NCBI GenBank assembly: GCA_027625915.1
Contig: JANTQA010000033.1
Span: 8,618,001-8,682,000 of the forward strand
Source of the DNA: Anaeramoeba flamelloides
Lineage: Eukaryota > Metamonada > Anaeramoebidae
Reading direction: 5' to 3'
Length of the DNA: 64,000 nt
The notes under the pieces are model-generated. The model saw nothing but the letters and a program-made list of their open reading frames with translations. It was not told the DNA's origin and did no database searches. How positions within the stretch are numbered: position 1 is the first letter of the stretch; each line of letters begins with the position of its first letter. Made by a program: the position numbers and the translations under genes. Shown piece after piece: positions 13,501 through 23,200 of this stretch.

Positions 13501-14813
13501 AAACTTTCAAAAATTTTCTTTTTATTTCTCAAATTAAAAAAAAGCTAACGACGATTTTCAAGAATTCAAAAGAATTGAGTTAAATCAAAGATTTTACTCC
13601 ATTCTTTTAAAAAAAACCTAACAGCTGTAAAAGGATCTGAGGTTTCTCCCTTTAATTATGAATAAAATCAGATTTTTTTACAAATTCCTAATAATTTATC
13701 TGGTTATATTGCTACGCTTTACGTTTGGTTGCTTTAATTGGAAAAGTTCTTCAACATTTGCTTTGTGAGTGTTGTTTTTGATAATCAAAATTTAAAAAAA
13801 TAGATTTTTTTTGTCAAATAAACAAATATTAAGAATTAACTTACGAATAAGCAAGGCTAAAGGCATCATAAGCATGACCATAATCGCTATATATTGGCCA
13901 ACAAAAGGATTCATATAATTCAACTGATGAGAAGCCTGTTGAGTCTGAAAGATGTCGAATAATTGAATGTACCTATTTTGATTTGTTTTTTTTTTTTTTT
14001 AATTTATGTTTTTGACAAAGACAAAAAGAGAATAATAAAAGCCAGCAGAGAATTATTAAATGACAAAAATGTGGGTTTTGTTTTTGGTTTAATAACAAAA
14101 CAAAACTAAACAGAGTAAGGAATTTTTAAAAATAAAGTAAATTGGATCTGCTTATTACGAGAAATGTTTAAACAATAAAGATTCTGAATTTTAATTTTTT
14201 TTTTTTTCTTTTTGATTTTTTTTTAATTTTACATTTCGAAAGACCTAATAATTCGGAAGATTCTGTTTTTTTTTGATAAAAGTAGTTCCATTTCCCGAAA
14301 AAAATCACTCCAAAAGCTTTTTTTTGTGCTTTTTGTTTTTTGCTTTTTTTAATTTTTTTAAAAAGTTTATTCATTTTCAATATAAAAAAAAAAAGAAATA
14401 AAAAAAATATTAAAAAAAAAGAATGTGTGTGATGTATTTAATACCTCTTTCGATTTCTTGAATTTTTTTTCACATTTTTTAATTTCTTCTTCATTATTTG
14501 CACGTTTACGTGAAAGATCAATATAACCCTTTTGTTGATCGACACGAAGTACAACACAAATTTCTTGTCTTCCAATCTTTGCAACTTTATTAATTGATCT
14601 CATCGATCTTGTTGTTAATTCAGAAAAAACAATCATTCCTTCGATGTTGTTATATTCAATTAAACTTGCATAAACACCCATATCAGTAATCTTTGTAACA
14701 ATTGCCACGACAAGATCTCCTACTTGAGGATAAATGTTTTCATAAAATCGACATTTTTCAAATTTTTTTTTATGTGTCTTTTTGGTATTCATATTTTCTT
14801 CGTTGTTACTCAT
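7562..14813 (-). CDS. EIF2S1 (eIF2-alpha): Translation initiation factor eIF2-alpha (3 exons, 5.8-kb intron)
   Basis: Exons are 14813-14445, 13972-13845 and 8021-7562. Phases are 0 and 2, and all sites are GT-AG (second donor GTAAGT). The product is 318 residues against about 315 in animals. eIF2-alpha is the regulated subunit of the eIF2 complex that delivers initiator Met-tRNA to the 40S ribosome. Residues about 20-105 are the S1 domain: [33 protein letters not shown]. The eIF2-kinase docking motif KGYIDL is intact. Exon 2 supplies VHSIIRHLS to the GHDAF helix. Exon 3 supplies [24 protein letters not shown] and the acidic tail. The regulatory Ser51 of animals and yeast aligns with Thr67 (codon at 14615-14613), and the following Arg is also Thr. 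The start was taken at the Met of MSNNEEN, because the longer upstream frame is hydrophobic and unlike the family. The 8022-13844 intron is full of repeats. Confidence 0.95.
8486..8662 (+). CDS. Small helix-turn-helix ORF nested in the eIF2-alpha intron
   Basis: A 58-codon plus-strand frame from an ATG: a charged N-terminal helix ([19 protein letters not shown]), then a helix-turn-helix of the type [20 protein letters not shown], then EKKYDLNG. The spacing of the two helices around 'LGIT' matches transposase and resolvase-type HTH units. After codon 51 the frame meets GTATTTTT, so it may instead splice. One reading joins to an acceptor near 8681 and adds about 15 residues (phase fits, but the intron would be only about 40 nt). 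Codon composition is less A/T-run-like than its surroundings. It could be a domesticated or orphan transposon piece or a genuine small DNA-binding protein. Confidence 0.45.
   Translation: MNQIEQEINERILKLKIVKLRKRGLSRSKVALKLGITIKKVRYWEKKYDLNGYFFIFI
9105..9649 (+). mobile_element. Tc1/mariner-like MITE, TTGGACAC family, copy 1
   Basis: The left end reads TATAAACCCCATTCCAAAAATTTGGACAC, and the right end is its imperfect reverse complement (GTGTCCAAATTTTTGGAATATAG then TTTATA). Flanking TA suggests a TA target site, as for Tc1/mariner. About 545 bp, with no transposase frame. Copies at 16900-17449 (reverse) and 43790-44324 share the interior, including the 'ATTGATCGATCAAATG' region. Confidence 0.8.
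9757..10137. mobile_element. MITE, ACTAGTGTAAATA family, copy 1
   Basis: The 381-bp element starts TACACTAGTGTAAATATG and ends with the reverse complement (CATATTTACACTAGTGTA). The arms continue for about 130 bp each (GATAAATAAAGAGTTTCATG, CATTTACCCAAAATTTTGG). A diverged copy lies at 53800-54182. Confidence 0.8.
10355..10607. repeat. Long imperfect palindrome, ~250 bp
   Basis: The arms pair over about 100 bp: TATGGAATTCTCAGAATTAA, AACCTTTTGAAAGTTTTCT on the left, and their reverse complements at 10515-10575. The short loop, around 10460-10490, reads CTCAACCTTTAAATGTGGTG. MITE-like, and no second copy seen here. Confidence 0.6.
11380..11425. repeat. 9-bp minisatellite (TTTCTGTGA)n
   Basis: Five near-perfect units of TTTCTGTGA in tandem. 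Single or double units of the same word (or its complement) appear at about 21510, 31160 and 61745. Confidence 0.85.
11703..11930 (+). pseudogene. Possible decayed coding segment in eIF2-alpha intron
   Basis: A 75-codon open stretch without a usable start reads, in its middle, [19 protein letters not shown] and then [17 protein letters not shown]. The mix of charged and aromatic residues and the use of CGT, CCA, GAC and TGC codons is unlike the neighbouring A/T noise. Flanking frames give short protein-like pieces too. I do not recognise the family. It may be a relic gene or an exon of an unrecognised nested gene, or chance. Confidence 0.22.
12940..13625. repeat. GTGCC/AGGTTTTC modular hairpin array
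   Basis: Contains AGTGCCGTAGAGTACCTAGG, TTTTCTTGAGGTTTTCTATT and its inverted partner, duplicated 'AAAAAACC(C)TAGAACACTTCACAAATAAA' units at about 13378-13445, and the CAAAAGAATTGAGT...TTTTACTCCATTCTTTT hairpin. It is the same family as 6778-7140 and 54285-54930, with modules reshuffled. Confidence 0.65.
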
Positions 14814-16000
14814 TTCAAGAGAATCAAATTTATTTGTAAATAAAAAGGTTAAATTAAAAAAATGTTTTATTAATCTCCAAGTCGCAACAATTAAAATCAT
14901 AACTTTTATAAAGCTTTTAAAACCCATTCAACACTTTAAAATGGTGGTAATCTACCAAAAGAGAGATTATTTGCAAATTTTACTCTGTTACTTTACCTCT
15001 TTGTTTTAAACTATATAAGGATTAGTCACTTGGATTTCTTATTTCCGAAAGTTAATAGAGTACTGTTTTACACAAGGGATACAATTAAACCCAAAAGAAA
15101 AATCCTTTAACAACATTTATGGAAATAAAGTTATCATTTCTCAAATCGTTCATTGTACCGAAAAATTAAATTTTCAATAAAAAGATACAAAATCCTCATT
15201 TTTGGTTTTTTGGATCAATATAGCAATTGAAAAAATTTGCCAAAAAATTTTTATTTTTAAGAAAGCTAACTTTTAGTAATTTGTGATCTGTTTGTATTCG
15301 CAAATAACCTTCAAACTTTAATCTTATTTTAAAAATACAAAAAAATATAAATCAAATTTTGATTAAATGGAGATAAGAAAAAAATTGATACCGTATTTAA
15401 TTATCCAAAATTTTTTAAATGAAGGAACTTTTTCCGTCTGCTGAAAATAACTTTTTTTAACCATTGATATTAGATTAAAGTTGGTCATTCACAATTGAAG
15501 AAATTAAATAAAATTAGTTGATTATATCTAATCCTTTGATCAATCAATATTTCTAAAAGAATTTAAACAAATTTACCAATGTATTTTTTACTTTTACTCT
15601 CAATTCCAAAAATGTTTATCACACTCATGATTAATTAGGATTAATTATTATTTATTTTTTTATGTAAGTATTGTAATTTGTAAACAATTATTATATTTTC
15701 TTTAAAAGAATGGTTCTAATTTGGTATTTCCTTGAGGATTGGTTAAATAAGTTTTTTTCTTGTAAATTGAAATTTGGTATATTAAAAATTAGAATTGAAG
15801 TTATTTGTATATACATGTTGGGGGTCAAGATTAAATTTATATTTTTATTTGAAAAATTTGACATCTTATATAAATGAAAACTTTTGTGAATTCTTTTTCA
15901 TAATTTTTTTTTTGTGGTTTCTGTTTAGAATTTAATATAACTATTTTTTCAAATTTTAGAAAAAAAATTACTAATTAATTTGATATCTAAGAGATGTTGA

Positions 16001-16201
16001 TACAGTCAGTTTCACTTTTAAGGCACAAACTTTCAACAAAATTTAAGGTACAATAAAAATCTCAAATTAAAGCACAAAATTCAAATTCTAGTAAAAATAA
16101 ATTGTAAAAAATAAAAATCCAAATTTTGTGCCTTAATTTGAGATTTTTTTGTGCCTTAAATTTCGTTGAAAGTTTGTGCCTTAAAAGTGAAAGTGACTGT
16201 A
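16001..16201. mobile_element. AAGGCAC palindromic MITE, copy 1
   Basis: About 200 bp, almost wholly inverted repeat. It opens TACAGTCAGTTTCACTTTTA, then AGGCACAAACTTTCAAC and AAATCTCAAATTAA, and closes with the reverse complement ending TGACTGTA. TA at both ends suggests a Tc1/mariner or pogo-type target. Confidence 0.8.
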
Positions 16202-16427
16202 AAAATAAAAATTTACATTATTTACTTCTAACTGATTCTTATTATGATTGATTTTATCTCCAGATTTAATACATTCAATAATAGTTGCCTTGAAATGCCC
16301 AGTTCTCTGTGATATTCAATATATCTTAATATATATATATATATATAATACTGGTCTTTTTTTCACCAATTTTACTTCATAAATATCAAAATATATTCTC
16401 ATTTTTAAGGGTATTGTTTAAAAATAT

Positions 16428-16627
16428 ATAGTCAGTTCCATTTTTAAGGCACGAACTTTCAACGAAATTTAAGGCACAAAAAAAATCTCAAATTAAGGAA
16501 CAAAATTCAGATTCTATTAAAATAAATTCTAAAATATAAAATTACAAATTTTGTGCCTTAATTTGAGATTTTTATTGTGCCTTAAATTTCGTTGAAAGTT
16601 TGTACCTTAAAAGTGAAACTGACTGTA
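16428..16627. mobile_element. AAGGCAC palindromic MITE, copy 2
   Basis: Same structure and sequence as the copy at 16001-16201, only about 230 bp away, with a slightly diverged left end (TATAGTCAGTTCCATTTTTA). Confidence 0.8.
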
Positions 16628-16899
16628 TTTATTTCTTTTTCAAAAATTAGAACATTTTTTTTTGATAATAGACACCCACAATTTATAAAATTCGTGGTTA
16701 TTCTAAAATGGAGAATATTTGATTCAATTATTAAAAAGGGTATTAGTATTTTCGGAAAAAAATGGAAGTGACATCACACTTATAATTTTTTACACACTTT
16801 ACTTTAATATTATAACACACAAGTTATTATCATCTGTAAAAAGTATTGTGATCTTTGTAACTTTTCCACTTTATTTGAAATCTGGATTTTTTCTTCGAT

Positions 16900-17442
16900 A
16901 TATACTATATTCCAAAAATTTGGACACAGTTTAAACAGTTGAAAGAATAACAATACTACACTTTAAATTCAATTTGGAAAGAATTTTTTATTTTACAACT
17001 TTTTTATTTTTTGTCTTTTTTGTTTTGTTTTCAATTCCTTTTTTCCAGTTTGGTAATCTGTTTCGTTAGATCTGGAATTTTTTTTTGATGGTTGATAGAA
17101 GGTTAGTGTTGAGTTTGTTTAATAGAAAAATCACATATGAATAGGTTTATGGCATCTAATCATTTGATCGATCAAAATTGTTGGTGAAATTTCAACAAAT
17201 TTACCAATACATTTTTTGTTGAGCTCGTTTCCTTATTTTGGACACACCAATTTTTATTTTTGAGTTTTATAATTTTTTTTCTTTTATTTCGATTAAAATT
17301 ATTACTTATTAAAACATTAATATTGTGGTTAGTTAAATGTGATTTAATATATTGTTGGGAAAATACAATAAAAATTCAATCACGCCTGAAAGATTTTTTC
17401 TCAATTTCTGATTTTGGGTGTGTCAAAAATTTTGAATTGGGG

Positions 17443-17449
<7 letters not shown>
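16900..17449 (-). mobile_element. Tc1/mariner-like MITE, TTGGACAC family, copy 2 (reverse)
   Basis: The reverse complement of the elements at 9105 and 43790: it begins TATACTATATTCCAAAAATT, then TGGACACAG, and ends GGTGTGTCAAAAATTTTGAA then TTGGGGTTTA. A (TA)n tract abuts the right end, where TA-targeted insertion would be expected. Confidence 0.75.
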
Positions 17450-17473
<24 letters not shown>

Positions 17474-17849
17474 TTAATAAAAAATTCTTTTTATATTACC
17501 AGGAAAAATAATTTTCTAATTTTGATACAAGAGTCTCAATCACTTAAATATTCGATTTCAAAAAGATAAAATTAACACCAATTATTTTTAAATAAAAAAA
17601 ATATCAGAAAAATTACTTTTTTAATAAAAAAATATTGATTTATTCTGATCAATAATTGTACTTTCAAAAACCTTAAAATTAATAAATAAGAAAAAAAGGT
17701 ATCATAAAAGTAATCTAAATATAATAATACAAATATTGGTATTTTATTTTTTCATGAATAGATAAAAAAATAAATATTATTCCAAAATAAATTTATTGAA
17801 TTTGGACTTGTACTATTTGAATTTTTTTTTAAAAAAAATATACTTTACC

Positions 17850-18260
17850 ATTTGGAAAAAAAAGTGAAATAGGGGAAAAAAGTAAAAAATGGTTTTTAAA
17901 GGGGAACCTTAATAGAACCTGAAAACGAAAAAGTAAAACCAAATATAAGAAGAAACCAATTAACTTTAAATAATAATCCATTATATTATTTTCAATCGAA
18001 CCAACGGAAGTAATTTTAATCTCATGGGTTATTGTAAACTTTTGTGTGGTTTTACGATTGTTTAAATAGTCAATTGTTTCAACAACATTTTTAATAATCA
18101 GCCAATCAAAGAGAAATCCATACAATAAGAGAGTATTTTTTAAAAAATATTGTGATTAATCCCCTTTTTTGTCTTTTATTTATTTTTTTATTCTTTTATG
18201 AATGTATTTACGTTGAATTTTCAGGTTCTATTAATATTACCAATTAAAAACAGGTAGGGC
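17850..18260. mobile_element. Inverted-repeat element, GTTTTTAATTG family, copy 1
   Basis: The arms carry TTAATAGAACCTGAAAA near 17909 and its complement near 18216-18234, within longer arms ending in GTTTTTAA...GG words. The interior reads AACCAATTAACTTTAAATAA, TAATCCATTATATTATTTTC. A copy at about 38290-38685 shares that interior. The minus ORF at 17829-18125 lies inside and is not conserved in the second copy. Confidence 0.6.
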
Positions 18261-18505
18261 TTTAACCCACATTGTCAAAATAGAAAATCAATGAAAGGGT
18301 ATTATTTTACAAACAAATTTATTAGAAAATATGTTGATGAATGAATCTATGAAGAAACATACATACATGACAGTAATTAGTGTATATTTCATAAACAATA
18401 TTTTTTTTTTGAGAATAGATCAATCAACTTAAAATAAAATGTACAACAAATTTTCAAATTCTTTTTTATATTGGATAATTTTTTTCAGTTTTTTTCACAT
18501 TTTAA

Positions 18506-18549
18506 TTAAACTTCTTCGGGTTTGGGTAGTTTGTTAATAAATTTAAGTT
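18506..18549 (-). CDS. Possible terminal exon of an unidentified minus-strand gene
   Basis: After a good acceptor (TTTATTTACAG) the minus strand reads LKFINKLPKPEEV then TAA, with CCC and GAA codons that stand out from the A/T background. It does not join in frame to the 19479-19532 candidate exon (the junction would create a stop), so an exon is missing or they belong to different genes. Family not recognised. Confidence 0.3.
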
Positions 18550-19478
18550 CTGTAAATAAAAATATTTATCAATTTGAATAAAATATTCACCTTTAGGGGA
18601 CTAACCCCTAAAAAAAAATATTTTTTTACAGCAATTTAATAGAGATTGAGAACTTTTTTTAATAATTATTTAAACTCTCTTTCAAACCAAAGGGTACACA
18701 TCCAAAATCATCAATACTATTAAATTTGATTCTTAATAAGATAATTAATTAATGGTGTTTTTCATTTTAATTATTCATTTTTTTTTTATTTATTTATTTT
18801 TTTTTTTGGATATTAAAAAGTTGGAAAATGAAAAAACAAGATAAGAAGAAAACAATTTGGAAATAAACTACCTGTTAAAAAAAAAGAAAACAGTTAAAGT
18901 TTGATTTCAAATGAGCTAGAGATAGGAATCAAGAAAGAAGGGTATGTGTTTGATGCATGGAATAATTAAAAGAGAAAATAAAGAAAAAAACAATTCCAGC
19001 ACAATATCCAAATGAATAGTAGTTTTATCTTTAAAATGAGACTTTAAAGAACCAAAGTTTGACTTGTAAAGAATTTTTCCCCAACCACTTGTTCAAAGGT
19101 TTTTATTGGTTTTATAATTTTTTTCTTTACAATTTAAAAAACAAGATTTCTGATTTCAAATAAAAGGGCACATCAATTTATAAAATATCTACTTTTAATT
19201 TTTATTGTTTGGTTTTAATGAGTTTTAAAGATTGAATTGAGTTTTTTATCTTTTAGAATGATAGTGCCATTAATTTGATTCGATGAGGAATACTTCTTGA
19301 AAATTTCTTTGACCTTTTATTTGAAAAAGAGTTTAGATTTGAAAACGACTGTTTATTTTCAATCGAAAGTATATTTCTAGATCAGTGATCTTTATTTGAA
19401 AATTGGCCAAAAAAAAAAAAAAATATAGAATAGTACCTTAAAAAGGAAAAAATATGAAAAATGAAAAAAACCACTTAC

Positions 19479-19532
19479 AAAAATTCAGCAAACTCAAATT
19501 ATCAAGATGTTTGACTCTTTCACAGAATCCAA
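19479..19532 (-). CDS. Possible internal exon of an unidentified minus-strand gene
   Basis: Flanked by ACTCTTTTAG and GTAAGTGG splice signals. One frame reads GFCERVKHLDNLSLLNF. Entry phase is 1, compatible with two weak donors inside the 19808-19950 exon. Family not recognised. Confidence 0.3.
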
Positions 19533-19807
19533 CTAAAAGAGTTTTTACAGTTATTTTTTACCCTACATTGTTTAAAGATAATTTTTACAAGGAAAAGAAA
19601 ATTTTTGTTTAAATCACCTTACAAATTACCATATTGATTTTTGAAAAATTAAAAAAAAACGATTTTTTTTTTGAACTGATCTTATTGAAAAAAATTATGT
19701 GAGAATTCCAAACAATACCAACTACAACATCTCAATCTTTCTGTTATTTTCTGTTCAACAATTGGTTATTCGAAATAATCGTATTCTTTCCATTCAAAAT
19801 AATCGTT

Positions 19808-20093
19808 TTATTTTAAAAGATCTTTCAAACTTTCTTGAAAACCACAAAAGAATTGGGTAAATTCTCCAATAAAACCACGTCTGAGAATAATTTGTTGGAA
19901 AAAATCTCTTTTTAGGTCAATCTTCTCATAAAGAGTTAGCTTTAATAGATCTACAGTTAAACATCAACTAACTTTCCCATTAACTATTTAAACCAAAAAT
20001 TAGAATTGAATAAATAATGAGCAAAATATAATTTCGTTTAAAAACACCAACATTATTATTATGTTTAAAATTATTGTTTTTTTTTGAAGACAT
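19808..20093 (-). CDS. Candidate small protein gene divergent from G-alpha (62 codons)
   Basis: Exon 20093-20048 (MSSKKNNNFKHNNNV) joins in phase 1 to 19950-19808, which reads DLLKLTLYEKIDLKRDFF, QQIILRRGFIGEFTQFFCGF, QESLKDLLK and then stop. The second exon is clearly non-random: charged, helical, with codons such as CGT and GAC. The first exon and its GTGTTT donor are tentative. The start lies 142 bp from the G-alpha start on the other strand, suggesting a shared divergent promoter. It may continue by alternative donors into the candidate exons at 19532-19479 and 18549-18506. I do not recognise the protein. Confidence 0.38.
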
Positions 20094-20234
20094 TGAAAAT
20101 TAGAAAGTGAGACTAAATCTCATAAAGTAAGAAAGAAGAAGATTTTTTCAATTTTTATTTATTTTTTTAACTACGTTTTGTTTTTCCAAATTTTCTTCAA
20201 TTTTTCAACATTCAAATTTAAAGCTTGATCTCCT

Positions 20235-23200
20235 ATGGGTATTTTTCCAATTTAAATTCTTTTTTAAAAAAGACAAACATTTTGACACAATTCACGAAGA
20301 AATTTTCCTCTTAATTTTAAAAATTAATATTTCTCCCAAAAGGTAATTGTGGAAAAAAATCTGGACATGAAGCTTCAAATTCAAAACTAATTGAAAAAAA
20401 ACTCAAAAACTTAAGGGTTGTTCTTGACAACGAAATCAAAATCCTTTTGCTTGGTAATTTTTTTCAAAAATAACAAAAAATCTTTGTTCTTTTTTTAAAA
20501 AAAAAAAACAAAAAACAATAAAAAATCGAAATTTTAACTCTTTTCAAAAAAAAAAAACAACAATCTGATCATCAAAAAAAGGACCTGGTGATTCTGGCAA
20601 GTCGACTGTTGTCAAGCAAATGCGGCTGATTAATGGTTTAAATTTTGATCAAGAGGAAAGAGAGGACTTTGTTGACAAAATTAGGTTTAATGTTGTTCAA
20701 AACGCAAGGGCTTTAGTCTTTGCCATGGACCAACTTGATGTTAAGTACTCTGACAAATCAAATATCGTAAGCCATTCTTGTGCTTCATCTTTTTTATTAA
20801 CAACTTTCTTATTTTTTTGTTTTTGATCCTGTTATTCAAGAAAAGAAAAGAACAGGAAAAGGAAAAGGGAAAGGAAAGGGAAAGGGAATTTATTATACGT
20901 TTGTTCAAGATCTTTTCAAAATAAATATTTAATAAATAAGAATTTCAATTTTTGAAACACAAACCAAATAAAACCCCAACACCTTTTTTCAATAAGAAAA
21001 AAAATCAAATCACTTTAAATTGTTTTTGTCGCTTTCTAAAATGATCAAAAAGTTTCATTCACAAACCGTTTGTCCAATTTGAGATTCCAGTTTGCAAAAT
21101 ATTTCACTCTTTTTCAATTTTTAAAGTTTGCACTTTTGGAAAAAATATTTTTCTCTTTTAAACACCTTCAAATTAAACAAGACAAAGTTACCAATTTTTT
21201 TTGACAAACTCTAATATTTTAAAATGGACACAGACCACAGCCTTCGCTTACAAATCTGGTGATCAAAACCAAACTGATTACTATTTTTTGCAAAAATTGT
21301 CATCATAAAAAATGCCTTTCTTAATGAAAAAAATTCATTTTTTTTCTGAATAAAATGTAATGAAAAGGGCACTTTGAAATCAAATCTCTTCTAAACCATC
21401 CTTTAACCCAAAAATTGAAAGATCTCTCGAATTCAAAAAGCGACTCTGACTGAAAATTAGCTTTGAGGAAAAAGGATAACACTTTTTTTAATTGTAAAAA
21501 TTAAGAGAACCACAGAAATCACAGAAATAACAGAAACTACAAAATAAAAGTTGAAACAAATTAGCGTACAAAAAATCATTCGAAATTTTATTATCACCCA
21601 ATTCAATAAAAAAAAATTCAGATCTCCTTTGATTTAGAGATCCAACATTACTTTTTTGGAGATCTCCAAAAAACGAATTAAATTTTTTAACAAATATTTA
21701 ATTATGGATTAATCAAACAAAAAATTATTATTAAAAGATGGTATGTTAAGACAAAGACTGTATTTTATCTTTTTATTTATTATTTTTTCTTTTATTAATC
21801 GATATCACAATTCATTTTCAGATTTCTGTGGTTCTGTTGATGTTTAAAATTAAAAAACATTTTTCACTTTTTTTTTAATCAGAGTTAATTTACAAATGGT
21901 AAACGATTTTTGATGATTTTGATCATCAAGGATTCAAATCCTAGTTTCTATTCTAAACACTTTTGAGGTAATTCAAAGGTTTGGTAAAAATAACGGAATT
22001 TCATTTTTGAAAAAGAATATTTCAAAAGAATTTTTTTCTTTTGAACTTATTCTTTTCATCAAAAGAATGAATCATTTCAAAATTGGTAAACACAATAATT
22101 ATTTAATTAGAATATCAATAATTTATAAAAGAAGTTTCTCTAGAACCAAAAATACGGCATTTTTCTTTTATAAAAAATTTTTTTCATAAACAAACTTCAT
22201 ACGATCTTATATTACTAGAAATTTTTTTTTAATTGTCAAAATTGAATTTTTTGAAGTAAAATTTTTCATAACCTGGAAGTCTTCCCTAATAGAAATATAT
22301 ATATATATATATATAACATATTATATACATGTTTTATACAATTAAAAACACAAAAAATGTGTTTTAAAAATCAAATATTTATTAAAAAAAAACATGTGAT
22401 AAAGTTATAAAAGAAAAGATAAAACGTGTTATAAACCCCAAAACAAATTAATTGATACTGCTTGTTGTTAAATGGTGATATTTCTTCAGAAATATTGATT
22501 TATAAAACATATGATATTCAAGTTTTATAGTATATCACAGTGTGATATAAGCTATATCACAAAAATTATTCTTTCCAATAAAACTTTATTTATCACATAT
22601 TGGAAATTTAATACAAACCTAGATTACATATTTTTAAATTAAAGCATATTTCACTTTATTATTTGTTTTGAATTATTATTAACTATTAAAAAAAAAACTA
22701 AAAAATAAAATTAAAATAAAAGTAATTTATATTTTTTATTTTTTTAAAAATCCAAAAATTGGAATAGATCTGTTTTGCATAATATTTTTAATTTAAAGTT
22801 AAAAAATTATTGGAAAAAAGAAAGAAATAAAGATAAAAAATGCTTTTATATTATTGTTCAAACAATTTCCCCTCCCAAAAATTCTGTTTTTAAGATTAAA
22901 ATCATAATTATCTCTCTCAAGTCTCAACATTCTATTATTTTTTAAAGTAGTTTCTATTAGTATATTTTTTCCAAATAAATTCAAAAGAAAAATTTTATTT
23001 TAAAAAAGAGATTTAAAAACTCGAAATTAAAAAATAGAAAATAATAAATTAGATACTTTTACTCTCTTGGGTAAAAAAGAAAAAAATAATCATACAATAA
23101 ATAAACAATTAAAAAAGTACAATATTTTACCTCTCAAAACAGAATATTGAATATAACTAACCATGTTGTTTTTTTTTCACATTTTGGTTTAAAATTCTGA

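Larger units (their letters stand above)
8022..13844 (-). other. Intron 2 of eIF2-alpha, 5.8 kb, repeat-filled
   Basis: Bounded by a GTAAGTTAATTC donor and a TATATAG acceptor, both on the minus strand. It contains a plus-strand HTH ORF (8486-8662), three inverted-repeat elements (9105-9649, 9757-10137, 10355-10607), a 9-bp tandem repeat, a possible decayed coding stretch (11703-11930) and a hairpin array (12940-13625). The rest is plain AT-rich sequence. Confidence 0.8.
14814..18505. other. Intergenic region with repeat cluster
   Basis: The 5' flank of eIF2-alpha followed by AT-rich sequence. No gene is supported. It holds two AAGGCAC palindromes, one Tc1-like MITE and one 400-bp inverted-repeat element, listed separately. 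The ORFs at 16719-16934, 17260-17511 and 17829-18125 overlap these elements and are not credible genes. Confidence 0.6.

Noticed and set aside
14168-14380. 70-codon Lys-rich minus ORF
   Set aside because: Lies in eIF2-alpha intron 1; poly-A derived.
17829-18125. 98-codon minus ORF
   Set aside because: Lies inside an inverted-repeat element, and the frame is not kept in the other copy at 38290.
21211-21255. Short plus-strand ATG frame reading MDTDHSLRLQIW
   Set aside because: Only 12 codons, inside the G-alpha intron and not needed for the protein.
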